A DNA stretch of 64,000 bases from Megamonas hypermegale. Lineage in GTDB: Bacteria > Bacillota > Negativicutes > Selenomonadales > Selenomonadaceae. The stretch covers positions 620,001-684,000 of the forward strand of contig NZ_LT906446.1 in NCBI RefSeq assembly GCF_900187035.1, in the 5' to 3' direction. Of the stretch, positions 44,404-53,282 are shown piece after piece (position 1 is the stretch's first letter; every line of letters starts with the position of its first letter). A program made the translations under genes and the position numbers. The notes under the pieces are model-generated. The model made no database searches and was not told the DNA's origin. It saw nothing but the letters and a program-made list of their open reading frames with translations.

Positions 44404-44436
44404 AAGCACTCACTTATTTAGTGAGTGTTTTTTATT
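44404..44436 (+). terminator. Terminator after the DUF2335 gene
   Basis: AAGCACTCACT pairs with AGTGAGTGTTTT, followed by a T run. Confidence 0.88.
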
Positions 44437-44508
44437 TCTGGTATGTTGTTATTTTGAATTTGATAAATTCTCAGTGTTTGTTATGTATAAAAATGTTTTA
44501 TAGAAGAT

Positions 44509-44565
44509 ATCTAGTGCAATTTAGATAAATTTATAAATAGATTTTTTATTTATATTGCACTAGAT
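44509..44565. repeat. Inverted repeat ATCTAGTGCAAT / ATTGCACTAGAT
   Basis: Perfect 12-base arms (44509-44520 and 44554-44565), with partial further pairing inside (AGATAAAT and ATTTAT). The spacing makes a 57-base structure. It lies between two convergent genes but lacks a classic T run, so it could be a terminator variant or a miniature-element remnant. Confidence 0.5.
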
Positions 44566-44583
44566 GATTTTTTTGGATAGGAA

Positions 44584-44766
44584 TTATCTTTTCTTTAAAT
44601 TTTTAGCACCGCACATAGGACATTCCGATGATTTAAATATAAAGTAATATATAGCGTAGATGATGAGCCATGAACCGCCCGTTATGAATGATAGTAAAAT
44701 CAGTGGAAACCAAGATACTTTTTTGGTTGGCTCGACCATTTGCTGGCAATTTGGGCAATACTTCAT
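44584..44766 (-). CDS. Small zinc-ribbon membrane protein
   Basis: A 60-residue protein with CPNC at the N-terminus and CPMC near the C-terminus, flanking a hydrophobic stretch (WFPLILLSFITGGSWLIIYAIYYFIF). This two-half zinc ribbon around a membrane-dipping segment resembles LITAF-like or zinc-ribbon membrane proteins. The start at 44766 follows AAGGAGTG; a longer frame upstream lacks a ribosome site. Function unknown. Confidence 0.65.
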   Translation of the reverse strand: MKYCPNCQQMVEPTKKVSWFPLILLSFITGGSWLIIYAIYYFIFKSSECPMCGAKNLKKR

Positions 44767-45084
44767 AAAAATCACTCCTTGACAATATATTTTTTTGTGT
44801 TTTGTTGTCAATTTTCAATTATAGTTTAAGTCAAATTGCTTCAGAAGTAAATTAAAAAAATAGTTATATTAAGTGGAATATACAGCTTTTTTATGTTTAT
44901 GCAGATAAAATTTTTAAAGGGTATTTGTGCAACATAAATACAATTTTAAAAAACATTGTTTATTGATTTTAAATAGTATAAATATTATAATGTATATAAA
45001 TTTGGAAAACGTTTGCAACACAGTAGAGATTTTGTAAAACTCTTAGAATTTGCAAATTTGTTATATTAATGGGGAGGTAAAATA
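44767..45084. other. Intergenic region between the zinc-ribbon and alpha-galactosidase genes
   Basis: About 318 AT-rich bases without a credible gene. It holds the divergent promoters and the operator-like element at 45004-45017; the ribosome site GGGGAGG stands before the alpha-galactosidase start. Confidence 0.5.
45004..45017. promoter_or_regulatory. LacI-type operator (weak cre match) before alpha-galactosidase
   Basis: GGAAAACGTTTGCA has the central AACGTT of LacI-family operators but deviates from the cre consensus at two positions. It lies 67 bases before the gene start. Confidence 0.45.
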
Positions 45085-47340
45085 ATGATTTTATTTAATG
45101 AACAGGCAAAAACTTTTCATTTAAAAACGGCAAAAACAAGCTATGTTATGAAAGTTTTGGATAGTGGCCATTTGATACATGTTTACTGGGGAAAATCATT
45201 GCATACAAATAATCTTGATTATGCTGTTCGCCGTCGTGATTTCTTCAGCTTCGTAGCAAATACAGATAATATTCAAGAATTTCATTTGGAAGCTTTAGCA
45301 CAAGAATATCCTGGTTATGGTTCTACAGATTTACGTAGTCCTGCTATTGAATTAGTATATGGCGACGGAACAAGTGCAACTGATTTTAGATATTTGAGTC
45401 ATAAAATTACAGCAGGTAAACCAAAACTTGAAGGTCTCCCAGCAACATATGTTGAAAGCGAAGATGAAGCTCAGACTTTAGAAATTACTTTACTTGATAA
45501 AGTAAAAAATGTAGAAGTTGTTCTTTCTTACAGTGTATTCGATAAATTCGATGCTATCGCTCGCAGTGTAAAAGTTGTTAATAAGAGCGATGATACTGTA
45601 AAAATACAGCGTGTTTTAAGTGCTAACGTTGATTTCAAAGATGGCAATTTTGAAATGATACAGCTTTCTGGTTCTTGGGCAAGAGAACGTCATATCATTC
45701 GTACACCACTTAGATCTGGTGGTCAATGTGTAGAAAGTCGCAGAGGTGCTAGTAGCCATGCTCAAAATCCATTTATGGCACTTGTTCGCCCAGAAACTAC
45801 AGAAAATACAGGCGATGCTTATGCTGTAAGTCTTATTTATAGCGGTAACTTCTTAGCTAATACAGAAGTTGATATGTATAACAATAGCAGATTGCAAATT
45901 GGTATCAATCCATTTGATTTCACATGGCAATTAAAAGCTGGTGAAAGCTTCCAAGCTCCAGAAGCTGTACTCGTATATTCTGGTGAAGGTTTAACAGGCA
46001 TGAGCCATATTTATCAGAATTTCTACGGCAAACGTTTAATGCGTGGTTATTGGCGTGATAAAGTACGTCCAGTTCTCATTAATAACTGGGAAGCAACATA
46101 TTTTGATTTTGATGAAGTTAAAATCAAAGCAATTGCTAAACAGGCAAGTGAATTCGGTATTGAATTGTTCGTACTTGATGATGGCTGGTTTGGTGAAAGA
46201 AATAATGATGACCGTTCACTCGGTGATTGGGTTGTCAATGAAAATAAAATTCATGGTGGCTTGAAAAAACTCGTTGATGAAGTAAATGCTATGGGACTTA
46301 AATTCGGCTTATGGTTTGAACCAGAAATGGTTTGTCCTATCAGTAAATTATATGAAGCACATCCTGATTGGTGCTTGCATATCGAAGGCCGTACTCGTTC
46401 CACTGCTCGCCGTCAACTGATTTTAGACCTTTCCCGCAAAGAAGTTTGTGATTATGTAATTGAATCTGTTTCAAGTGTATTATCCAGTGCAAATATCGAA
46501 TATGTAAAATGGGATATGAACCGCAATATGACAGAAATCGGTTCTGCTACACTTCCACCAGAAAATCAGCGTGAAGTAGCTCATCGTTATATGCTCGGTT
46601 TATATCGCATCATGGATGAAATCACTTCAAGATTCCCTAAAATTTTATTTGAAAGCTGCTCTGGTGGTGGCGGTCGTTTTGACCCAGGTATCTTATACTA
46701 CATGCCACAGACTTGGACAAGTGATGATACTGATGCTATGGAACGTCTTGCTATCCAGTATGGTACTTCTATGGTTTATCCATCAGTATCCATGGGTTGC
46801 CATGTTTCCGCAGTACCAAACCATCAAGTACATCGTATAACACCATTTGCTACTCGTGGTATTTGTGCAATGAGTGGTAACTTTGGTTATGAACTCGATT
46901 TAACAAAACTCACTGAAATTGAAAAAATGCAGGCAAAATCTCAAGTTGCTTTCTATAAAGAAGTTAGAGAACTTATTCAGTTTGGCGATTTCTATCGTTT
47001 ACAGAGCCCATTTGGCAGCAATACATGTGCTTGGAGCTTTGTTGCTAAAGATAAATCTGAAGCAATTGTAAGCTTCTTCCGCAAAATGGCTGAACCAAAC
47101 TGCGCTTTTGCAACAGTTTATGCTACTGGCTTAGACGCAGACGCAAAATACAAAGATATGCGCACCGGCGAAGTTTATGGCGGTGATGAATTAATGCAAG
47201 TTGGTATTAATGTACCATATGCAATTACATCTGCTCCAAAAGCAACAGACGATGCTAAAGATATGTATGCAGGTATGATTACTGATGCAATCCAAGGCGA
47301 TTACGGCGCATTCATTTGGCACTTTAAAAAAGTTGATTAA
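45085..47340 (+). CDS. Alpha-galactosidase, GH36
   Basis: A 751-residue GH36 enzyme hydrolysing terminal alpha-1,6-galactosides such as melibiose and raffinose. It has an N-terminal beta-sandwich domain (about 1-320), a TIM barrel and a C-terminal beta domain. The nucleophile is Asp477 in YVKWDMNRN and the acid/base lies in WTSDDTDA (Asp547/548). The family patterns FVLDDGWFGERNNDDRSLGDW and ESCSGGGGRFDPGIL are complete. The lack of a signal peptide implies cytosolic action on imported sugar, presumably brought in by a GPH symporter. The ATG at 45085 follows GGGGAGG, and a terminator follows the gene. Confidence 0.96.
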   Translation: MILFNEQAKTFHLKTAKTSYVMKVLDSGHLIHVYWGKSLHTNNLDYAVRRRDFFSFVANTDNIQEFHLEALAQEYPGYGSTDLRSPAIELVYGDGTSATDFRYLSHKITAGKPKLEGLPATYVESEDEAQTLEITLLDKVKNVEVVLSYSVFDKFDAIARSVKVVNKSDDTVKIQRVLSANVDFKDGNFEMIQLSGSWARERHIIRTPLRSGGQCVESRRGASSHAQNPFMALVRPETTENTGDAYAVSLIYSGNFLANTEVDMYNNSRLQIGINPFDFTWQLKAGESFQAPEAVLVYSGEGLTGMSHIYQNFYGKRLMRGYWRDKVRPVLINNWEATYFDFDEVKIKAIAKQASEFGIELFVLDDGWFGERNNDDRSLGDWVVNENKIHGGLKKLVDEVNAMGLKFGLWFEPEMVCPISKLYEAHPDWCLHIEGRTRSTARRQLILDLSRKEVCDYVIESVSSVLSSANIEYVKWDMNRNMTEIGSATLPPENQREVAHRYMLGLYRIMDEITSRFPKILFESCSGGGGRFDPGILYYMPQTWTSDDTDAMERLAIQYGTSMVYPSVSMGCHVSAVPNHQVHRITPFATRGICAMSGNFGYELDLTKLTEIEKMQAKSQVAFYKEVRELIQFGDFYRLQSPFGSNTCAWSFVAKDKSEAIVSFFRKMAEPNCAFATVYATGLDADAKYKDMRTGEVYGGDELMQVGINVPYAITSAPKATDDAKDMYAGMITDAIQGDYGAFIWHFKKVD

Positions 47341-47353
47341 TCATTAATCCATA

Positions 47354-47391
47354 AAAAAGAACCTTTGATAATTATCAGAGGTTCTTTTTTT
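47354..47391. terminator. Terminator after the alpha-galactosidase gene
   Basis: AAGAACCTTTGATAA pairs with TTATCAGAGGTTCTT, flanked by A and T runs; it may serve both convergent genes. Confidence 0.9.
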
Positions 47392-47428
47392 GTATTTATT
47401 AGTTTTAAAGGAAAAAGGGGTTATCTAT

Positions 47429-48457
47429 TTAATCAATGGTAATGAGTTCATATTTATCATTACCCATTTTTAAATCGCGCATAGCTGTGAGTTGATGTAA
47501 GCCATGGCGACTTTCAATGCGTTCTACTAAATCTGCATTATTTGGTGAAGCGTAGACAAGGTCAATAGAAGCTTGGTCAATCGCTAAAAGGTCTGTAGAA
47601 GCTAAGATGCCAATATCTGGAATTGTTGGTTCAGCAGCAGCTGTTCCGGCACAGTCACAATCAACTGACATACGGCGCATTACATTTAAAAATACGATAT
47701 GTTTGCCGAAATAATCAATGGTAGCTTTGGCAGATTCAGCCATATTTTCCATCAATGTTTCTTTGCCTGGCCATACGCCCCAATCAGCTGGCTGATTATC
47801 AATAGGAACACCGTGTACCATGCTTTTACCTATGCGACCATCAGCGCAACCAATGGCGATATTTTTCATAGAGCCACCGTATCCACCCATGGCATGACCT
47901 TTAAAATGAGTTAAAACGACCATTGAATCATAATTTACAATGTTTTTACCCATAGAAACTTCTTTAAAATGTTTGCCACCACGAACAGGCAGCATAACGG
48001 TGCCATTTTCATCCATGATATCTACAGGGCAAAATGTCCATCCGTTTACTTTAAGTGTTTCGCGATGACCTTCTGTAGTATATCTATCTCCTTTGTAAAG
48101 AGTATTTGTTTCTACTATATTGCTGTTTGGAATGTGTTGCCAAAAGGCTTTTGCCATATTACGAGGAATGATATTTGGGCCATTTTTTTCGCCTGTATGT
48201 AACTTGATGGCAACTTTACCATAAATTCCTTCATTGATTAAATCATATAATTTGATTAAATGGTCTGCGTCAATATTTTTTGTAAAATATACTTTTGCTT
48301 TAGAGCCAACAGTATTGGCAGAAGTTACTTGGGTACTACCTATGACAGGAGCTTGTGCCGAAGCTTTAGGAATAGTACCTGTAATACTATAAGCTGCTGC
48401 ACCTAATACAGCACTGCCGGCAACCTTAAAAAAATCACGTCTAGAAACACTTGTCAT
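47429..48457 (-). CDS. DUF362 protein with Tat signal
   Basis: A 342-residue exported protein. The N-terminus SRRDFFKVAGSAVLGAAAYSI is a twin-arginine signal, so the protein is exported folded, usually because it holds a cofactor. The mature part is a DUF362 domain with KLHTGEKNGPNIIPRNMAKAFW and LTHFKGHAMGGYGGSMKNIAIGC. DUF362 proteins are often fused to or found with ferredoxin domains; a redox role is suspected, not proven. ATG at 48457 after CTGGAGGT. It lies 52 bases downstream of the sigma-54 activator gene on the same strand and may be co-transcribed with it. Confidence 0.85.
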   Translation of the reverse strand: MTSVSRRDFFKVAGSAVLGAAAYSITGTIPKASAQAPVIGSTQVTSANTVGSKAKVYFTKNIDADHLIKLYDLINEGIYGKVAIKLHTGEKNGPNIIPRNMAKAFWQHIPNSNIVETNTLYKGDRYTTEGHRETLKVNGWTFCPVDIMDENGTVMLPVRGGKHFKEVSMGKNIVNYDSMVVLTHFKGHAMGGYGGSMKNIAIGCADGRIGKSMVHGVPIDNQPADWGVWPGKETLMENMAESAKATIDYFGKHIVFLNVMRRMSVDCDCAGTAAAEPTIPDIGILASTDLLAIDQASIDLVYASPNNADLVERIESRHGLHQLTAMRDLKMGNDKYELITID

Positions 48458-48509
48458 AATAAATACCTCCAGTTCATTTGTAAGATATTTTTATTATATT
48501 GCTTTGAGT

Positions 48510-50474
48510 TTACTTTAAGTCAATAGCTTTTAAACCATATTTCCCAGGGCTAATCATAATTTTATTTTCTATTTTTAAACTGAGAAGTATATCACGAATT
48601 TTATTTTCTGAAAGCATGAATTTATTAGCTAAAGAACGACGGCCAACTGGTTCATGATTTTGATTACAGCGTTTTATCTCTAAAAAGATAGCTTCTTTTA
48701 AATTTATTGTATTGCTTTTATCAGTGAATAATTGTACTTTTATATCTTCGGGTAAATCACTGCTTTGTGGAATATCATCAGGGCAAATACTCGTTAAATA
48801 TTCAATGACATTTTGCAATTCACGAATATTGCCTTGCCAATTATAAGCTTCTAAATAAGGCTGTATATTTTTAAAATATATTTTGGCATCATTGGATAGA
48901 GGTCTATATTTTTTATAAAATGCATAACAAAGAGGCATAATATCTTCTCGGCGTTCTCTTAATGCAGGGATTTTTAAAGGTAAAACATTTAATCTATAAT
49001 ATAAATCTTCGCGAAATAATTTTAGTTTAATATCTTCTTTTAAATTATGATTTGTAGCAACGATAATGCGAACATCTATAGGGATTACTTTTAAACCACC
49101 AACGCGGCGAACTTGTTTTTCTTGCAATACACGCAATAATTTTACTTGAAAAGGTAGTGGAGCATCACCGATTTCATCTAAAAATAACGTGCCTTTATGT
49201 GCTATTTCAAATAAACCTGCAGAACCACCGCGTTTTGCGCCTGTGAATGCTCCTTCTTCATAACCGAAAAGTTCAGATTCAAGAAGTGTTTCCGATAAAG
49301 CTGCAAAATTAATGGCTACAAATGGTCCTTTTCGGCGAGATGAAGCATTGTGGATACTTTGAGCTAATAATTCTTTGCCTGTTCCACTTTCACCTTGAAT
49401 AAAAATAGTAGCATCGGTTTTTGCCATTTTTTTTGCCAAAGATAAGATTTTTTTTAAAGCGGGACTATTGCCAATTATATCAGCAAAATTATAGCGAGCG
49501 ATATTCTGTTCTTCATATAAACGGCGACGTACAGATTCTTCTAAGCGATGGATTTCTGATACATCTTTTAATACATATAAACGACCTCTATCGGCATTTT
49601 TTGCATAAAGTGGCATTTCCGAAATGAGAATTTCATATGAAGGCAATTTTAAAATACCTTCTTTGCGTGGGTTGTTGACAGTTTCTAATAGTTTATTGTC
49701 TAGAATTTCTTCTATAGGTTGTCCAATAACATTGAGTGCTTTTTTATTGAATAATTTTTCAGCAATAGGATTAAATACGGATACTTTATTTTCTTTATTT
49801 ATGGCAATTAAACCATCATGAACATTATTGATGACTGTCTTAAATCGTTCTTTCATTCGACTGCTATCTGTGAGCAATTTATTGCCAGTTTTTATCAATT
49901 TAATGATATCTTGAATGTATTTAGCTGATAAAATATGAGCAAATTTTTCTAGCATATTAAAATAAGTCAAAATTTCAATGAGAGACGTTATATCGACAAG
50001 ACGAGTTTTAATATCAATGATTTTATTTACACAAGGCGGAACATGTTCAATTTCTCCTGGTGTTATGGCTATAGTTAATTTAGGATAATTTTTTATTTCT
50101 GGATAATACGGTGATAAATTTATATGGTCAATACCTAAAGTTTGTAATAATAAAATGGTTTCTTCAGCACTTTCTTTTGTATCGTTGACTAAAAGTGCTT
50201 CTGTATAACGAGGTAATTTAAATAATTTATTTATTTCATGATAATTTATTGAACGGCGAGCAATGATGTAAGGATGATTATCTGCTAATTTATGCATCTT
50301 TTGATAAGCAGCATTACTGGAATATACGATTAAATCAGCTTCGAAATTATGTGGTGGTGGTGAAGAAAGAAAATAATATTCTATATCTAAAATAGAAGAG
50401 AATAAATTACATAGTTGATGGTATATCGTTTGACCTGTGTTATATCCAAGTGAAATTACAACGAGTTTTTTCAT
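48510..50474 (-). CDS. Sigma-54-dependent transcriptional activator (PrpR-N/PAS/AAA+)
   Basis: A 654-residue enhancer-binding protein. The N-terminal part (about 1-185) resembles the PrpR_N sensory domain, a PAS domain (about 210-315, VHDGLIAINKENKVSVFNPIAEKLF) follows, then the AAA+ domain with GESGTGKE (near 360), the sigma-54-contacting GAFTGA loop (near 408) and FLDEIGDAPL. The C-terminus is a winged-helix-like DNA-binding segment (GRRSLANKFMLSENKIRDIL) rather than a Fis helix. Start placed at 50474 after AGGAAG; a GTG nine bases earlier overlaps that site. It is divergent from a sigma-54 promoter (50685-50701), so it most likely activates yjiH-yjiG-iadA. Its signal may be a peptide or amino-acid metabolite. 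Confidence 0.92.
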   Translation of the reverse strand: MKKLVVISLGYNTGQTIYHQLCNLFSSILDIEYYFLSSPPPHNFEADLIVYSSNAAYQKMHKLADNHPYIIARRSINYHEINKLFKLPRYTEALLVNDTKESAEETILLLQTLGIDHINLSPYYPEIKNYPKLTIAITPGEIEHVPPCVNKIIDIKTRLVDITSLIEILTYFNMLEKFAHILSAKYIQDIIKLIKTGNKLLTDSSRMKERFKTVINNVHDGLIAINKENKVSVFNPIAEKLFNKKALNVIGQPIEEILDNKLLETVNNPRKEGILKLPSYEILISEMPLYAKNADRGRLYVLKDVSEIHRLEESVRRRLYEEQNIARYNFADIIGNSPALKKILSLAKKMAKTDATIFIQGESGTGKELLAQSIHNASSRRKGPFVAINFAALSETLLESELFGYEEGAFTGAKRGGSAGLFEIAHKGTLFLDEIGDAPLPFQVKLLRVLQEKQVRRVGGLKVIPIDVRIIVATNHNLKEDIKLKLFREDLYYRLNVLPLKIPALRERREDIMPLCYAFYKKYRPLSNDAKIYFKNIQPYLEAYNWQGNIRELQNVIEYLTSICPDDIPQSSDLPEDIKVQLFTDKSNTINLKEAIFLEIKRCNQNHEPVGRRSLANKFMLSENKIRDILLSLKIENKIMISPGKYGLKAIDLK

Positions 50475-50566
50475 GAGTGGCACTTCCTTATTATTTTTTA
50501 TTTAATGGGAAAATAATGGTATTTTTATATAATATTCACCAATAAAACAGAAATATCCTATTGAAT

Positions 50567-50587
50567 TTATTGTAAGCTTAACAATAA
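50567..50587. promoter_or_regulatory. Candidate activator binding site (UAS)
   Basis: TTATTGT and ACAATAA flank AAGCTTA, forming a 21-base near-palindrome about 100 bases upstream of the sigma-54 promoter, the usual distance for an enhancer site. Confidence 0.5.
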
Positions 50588-50684
50588 ATTTTAATAAGGT
50601 AAATTGTTAATATACTTAAATAAAAAGTACATTTGTTTATTTCTTTATGGTGAAATGAAAATTTTTTTATCGATTTTTTAAAAA

Positions 50685-50701
50685 TTGGCATGCAATTTGC
50701 A
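50685..50701 (+). promoter_or_regulatory. Sigma-54 promoter of the yjiH-yjiG-iadA operon
   Basis: TTGGCATGCAATTTGCA matches the -24/-12 consensus: GG at 50687-50688 and GC at 50699-50700 separated by ten bases. The start of transcription would be near 50712, and the first gene begins at 50740. Confidence 0.9.
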
Positions 50702-50739
50702 TATGAATATAGTGTATATAATTTTGAGGAGTGATTATT

Positions 50740-51381
50740 ATGGAAAAACCGAATAAAAATGATAACATTAAAATTAAAGTTCCTTGGTATGGTTATGTTG
50801 TATTTATCTTAGCTATTTTGTTATTCTCAGGAATTTTTTCCTCATCTGATGGCATTTTACGTGCATTAGATTTCAATGTATTAAATGGTAGCTTTGGTCA
50901 AATTCCGACAGATAAAGCTATGAGCTTTAGAGGGGCTGGCGGTAGCGGTGCTAAAGATGGATTTTTATTTGCATTAGAACTCATTCCTGCTGTTATCTTA
51001 GCACTTGGCATTGTAAATGTTATTGATGGTTTAGGTGGCTTAAAAGCAGCACAGAAAATCATGAATCCACTTTTAAAACCACTTTTAGGTGTACCTGGTA
51101 TTTCTGCTCTTGCCAATATTGCTAATATGCAGAGTACAGATGCTGCAGCTGGTATGGTTAAAGAATTGAAAGATAATGGTTTGATTACTGATAAAGAACG
51201 TTCTATCATCATTGCATATCAAACAAGTGGTAGCGCATTTATTACAAATTATTTTTCTTCTGGAGCAGCGGCATTTAGTATTATGCTCGCACCGATTATT
51301 GTACCTATTTTTGTTATTTTTGTCTTTAAAATAGTTGGTGCTAATTTAATGCGTTTGTATTTCAAATTTTTAGGACAATAA
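50740..51381 (+). CDS. YjiH-like nucleoside recognition/gate domain membrane protein
   Basis: A 213-residue membrane protein with about five to six segments and the Gate (nucleoside recognition) domain: ELIPAVILALGIVNVIDGLGGLKAAQKIMNPLLKPLLGVPG. E. coli yjiH has the same organisation and lies with yjiG and iadA. The two halves (YjiH, YjiG) are thought to form one transporter, here plausibly for isoaspartyl dipeptides or breakdown products; this is inference from context. The ATG at 50740 has GAGGAG at the right distance; a GTG three codons earlier overlaps it. Confidence 0.85.
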   Translation: MEKPNKNDNIKIKVPWYGYVVFILAILLFSGIFSSSDGILRALDFNVLNGSFGQIPTDKAMSFRGAGGSGAKDGFLFALELIPAVILALGIVNVIDGLGGLKAAQKIMNPLLKPLLGVPGISALANIANMQSTDAAAGMVKELKDNGLITDKERSIIIAYQTSGSAFITNYFSSGAAAFSIMLAPIIVPIFVIFVFKIVGANLMRLYFKFLGQ

Positions 51382-51393
51382 GGTGGCGATATC

Positions 51394-51882
51394 ATGAGTA
51401 ACGTAAATAATACAGAAGTAAAAGTAAATAAAAATGTTTTAGATTTATTTATTGAAGGTGCTAGAAAAGGTTTTACAATTGGGACAACCAGTTTATTGCC
51501 AAATGTAGTGATGGCATTTGTTGTAATTCGTATTTTAGATGTTACAGGTCTTTTACATTTAATCGGCGTTGTATTTGAACCAGTCATGGGACTTTGGGGC
51601 TTACCTGGCGAAGCTGCTACAGTACTTATCACTGCACTTATGAGTATGGGCGGTGGTGTAGGTGTTGCCATGAGTCTTTATACAGCTGGCACATTAGATG
51701 CTACGCAGATTACAGTTTTAATTCCTGCTATTTATTTAATGGGAAATCCTGTACAAAATGTCGGCCGTTGCCTCGGTATTGCTGATGTAAATACAAAACA
51801 TTATCCAGCAATTATTTTAATTTGCGTGATAAATGCATTATTATCTATTTGGGCAATGCGCTTGATTATGATGTTTTTATAA
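51394..51882 (+). CDS. YjiG-like nucleoside recognition/gate domain membrane protein
   Basis: A 162-residue membrane protein with four or five segments, the second half of the YjiH/YjiG pair. The segment LLPNVVMAFVVIRILDVTGLLHLIGVVFEPVMGLWGLPGEAATVLITALMSMGGGVGVAMSL matches the gate domain family with its conserved Gly-rich turn. The start ATG at 51394 is 12 bases after yjiH, preceded by AAGGTGG. Together with its neighbours it forms the sigma-54-driven operon. Confidence 0.85.
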   Translation: MSNVNNTEVKVNKNVLDLFIEGARKGFTIGTTSLLPNVVMAFVVIRILDVTGLLHLIGVVFEPVMGLWGLPGEAATVLITALMSMGGGVGVAMSLYTAGTLDATQITVLIPAIYLMGNPVQNVGRCLGIADVNTKHYPAIILICVINALLSIWAMRLIMMFL

Positions 51883-51927
51883 TATATTGTATAAATTAAT
51901 ATAATTTAAATGAAGAGGGTATTTAAT

Positions 51928-53118
51928 ATGGAAAAACCGTTTTTTACATTGTTGAAAAATGCACATGTTATTGCGCCAGAAGATTTAGGCGTAAAGGACA
52001 TTTTAATAGCAGGTGAAAAAATTGCTGCTATTGGCAGTGATTTATCTTTGCCAGGTTGTTATGATTGCACAGTAGTGGATTGTACAGATAAATACATTGT
52101 TCCTGGATTTATCGATGCGCATGTGCATTTAATTGGTGGTGGTGGTGAAGGTGGTTATGCTACAAGAACACCAGAAATTCAACTTACAGATATAACGACT
52201 TCAGGTGTTACAACTGTTGCTGGTCTTTTGGGAACAGATGGTGTAACTCGCCACGTAGCAAGTCTTTTAGCTAAAGCACGTGGATTAGAAGATGAAGGTA
52301 TTACAGCATATATTTATTCTGGTTCATATGAAATTCCAACACCAACTATCACAGGCAGTGTACGCAAAGATATTATTTTAATTGATAAAGTAATCGGTAC
52401 TGGTGAAATTGCTATGTGCGACCATCGCTCTTCCCAATCTCCAAAAGAAGCATATCAGCAAATCACAGCTGAAGCTCGTGTAGGTGGTATGCTTAGTGGA
52501 AAAGCTGGTGTTGTAAATATGCACCTCGGTGATGGCGAAGATGGATTGAAAATGTTATACGAAATCACTAAAAATGGAGAAATACCTAAAACACAAATTA
52601 TTCCTACACATGCTAATCGTCATAAACGTTTATTTAAAGAATGTGTAAAATGGGCAAAACAGGGTGGGTTAATAGATATAACTTCTAGCGTAAGTCCTGC
52701 AACTGGTTCAGTTAAAGGTTTAAAACCTAGCGAAGCTGTAAAACAAGCACTTGATGCAGGTGTGGATATCAGTAAAATTACTATGAGTTCTGATGGAAAT
52801 GGTAGCATGCCTATTTTTGATGATGAAGGTAATAATATCGGTGTAGGCGTTGCCAGTCAATCTTCTTTATTAGAAGAATTCCGCGATATGGTACAAAAAG
52901 AAGGAATTGCCATTACTGATGCTATCAAAACTATTACTAGCAATGTAGCTAGAAATCTTAAATTATATCCAAATAAAGGTTCAATCAATAAAAATAGTGA
53001 TGCAGATATTTTAGTTTTGGATAAAAATTTAATGCTTCAAGATGTATGGGCAAGAGGCACACATATGGTGGAAAATGGCAAACCAATTGTCTTTGGTACA
53101 TTTGAAAAAAGATATTAA
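51928..53118 (+). CDS. iadA: Beta-aspartyl-peptidase (isoaspartyl dipeptidase)
   Basis: A 396-residue amidohydrolase that hydrolyses isoaspartyl dipeptides formed when damaged proteins are degraded. The metal motif FIDAHVHLIGGGGEGG, the Lys/CDHRSS segment and HLGDGEDGL are visible, along with the final TMSSDGNGSMP metal Asp. The start at 51928 follows GAAGAGGG; an ATG 18 bases earlier overlaps it. It ends the sigma-54-driven operon. Its products include aspartate, which the following symporter could also handle. Confidence 0.92.
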   Translation: MEKPFFTLLKNAHVIAPEDLGVKDILIAGEKIAAIGSDLSLPGCYDCTVVDCTDKYIVPGFIDAHVHLIGGGGEGGYATRTPEIQLTDITTSGVTTVAGLLGTDGVTRHVASLLAKARGLEDEGITAYIYSGSYEIPTPTITGSVRKDIILIDKVIGTGEIAMCDHRSSQSPKEAYQQITAEARVGGMLSGKAGVVNMHLGDGEDGLKMLYEITKNGEIPKTQIIPTHANRHKRLFKECVKWAKQGGLIDITSSVSPATGSVKGLKPSEAVKQALDAGVDISKITMSSDGNGSMPIFDDEGNNIGVGVASQSSLLEEFRDMVQKEGIAITDAIKTITSNVARNLKLYPNKGSINKNSDADILVLDKNLMLQDVWARGTHMVENGKPIVFGTFEKRY

Positions 53119-53146
53119 TAAGGTAGTTTAATTTAATAAGATGAAT

Positions 53147-53186
53147 AAAAATAGAGGTATTTTGTGATAAAAATACCTCTATTTTA
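53147..53186 (+). terminator. Terminator after iadA
   Basis: AAAATAGAGGTATTTT pairs perfectly with AAAATACCTCTATTTT around a five-base loop. Confidence 0.9.
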
Positions 53187-53282
53187 GTTTTTAATAGCGA
53201 AAATATCGTTAAAATATGATAAGATATAAAAGTTAGTTTTATTTTAGAGAGTTGTCTTTATTTTTTAGAAAGGATGGATTAA

